Below, piece by piece: positions 12,671 to 12,739 of a stretch of DNA of 12,739 nucleotides (its first letter is position 1; each line of letters begins with the position of its first letter). The stretch comes from Chloroflexota bacterium (GTDB lineage: Bacteria > Chloroflexota > Anaerolineae > Anaerolineales > Anaerolineaceae). The DNA lies in assembly GCA_023406965.1 (NCBI GenBank), contig JAEXTI010000303.1, forward strand, positions 1-12,739, in the 5' to 3' direction. The position numbers were made by a program, and so were the translations under genes. The notes beneath the pieces are model-generated. The model did not search any database and was not told the DNA's origin. It saw only the letters and a list, made by a program, of their open reading frames with translations.

Positions 12671-12739
12671 GTTTCAGCCAGATCGCCCTCATCTTTATCC
12701 TCATCGCTCTCAACGCTTTCTTCGTGGGGGTCGAGTTTG
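12667..12739 (+). CDS. Start of a CNNM/HlyC-CorC-type membrane protein (3' end outside the window)
   Basis: The ATG at 12667 overlaps the Memo stop codon as ATGA. The 24 visible residues, MSFSQIALIFILIALNAFFV and on to GVEF, form the first transmembrane helix. The LNAFFV..EF ending is the hallmark of the CNNM (DUF21) domain found in 'hemolysin family' and Mg/Co efflux-related proteins. CBS and CorC_HlyC domains would be expected downstream but lie beyond the window. Translation is probably coupled to the Memo gene. Confidence 0.8.
   Translation, partial: MSFSQIALIFILIALNAFFVGVEF

Overview
This window looks like ordinary chromosome from a Gram-positive-type or monoderm bacterium, most plausibly a member of the Chloroflexota (Anaerolineae-like). 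That placement is inference. It rests on large Cys-containing secreted proteins with an LPhhxR tail, a bacterial FatA/FatB-like acyl-ACP thioesterase, a U32/DUF3656 protein, a Memo-family protein and patchy intergenic repeats. No tRNA, rRNA, CRISPR array, transposase or phage gene was seen.

Region 1 (1-4549, plus strand) encodes two consecutive secreted proteins. The first is cut by the window start; what remains is two OB-fold-like domains. It is followed by a strong intrinsic terminator (727-772). The second is a 1212-residue ExeM/NucH-type extracellular nuclease with signal peptide, lamin-tail domain, two SbsA-type Ig domains, OB region, endonuclease/exonuclease/phosphatase catalytic domain and two C-terminal cadherin/Ig-like domains. 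The two proteins end in nearly the same eight residues (IYLPIIAR and IFLPVITR), a candidate sorting or anchoring tail.

Region 2 (4550-5306) has no large gene. It holds two 17-bp perfect palindromes, a 30-codon ORF for a one-helix membrane microprotein (4886-4978), a stretch with competing stems, a 17-bp perfect terminator-like hairpin (5095-5136) and one 36-bp half-copy of a dispersed intergenic repeat.

Region 3 (5307-10449, minus strand) holds a PcrA/UvrD helicase, with a GTG start and a -10 box placed as for a leaderless mRNA. Next is a 331-bp gap built from three kinds of degenerate repeat. Then comes a tightly coupled thioesterase-U32 gene pair, separated by 6 bp with the Shine-Dalgarno overlapping the upstream stop codon.

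Region 4 (10450-12739, plus strand) starts at a very good extended -10 promoter that lies back to back with a weaker divergent one. It drives a membrane-anchored LysM/M23 peptidase, a Memo-family protein and the start of a CNNM/HlyC-type membrane protein. The genes are spaced by 6 bp and by an ATGA overlap, so this is probably one operon with a cell-envelope flavour.

The best candidates for something undescribed are the shared C-terminal tail on the two secreted proteins and the small structured microprotein locus between the nuclease and the helicase. Neither amounts to a proven new system on sequence alone.
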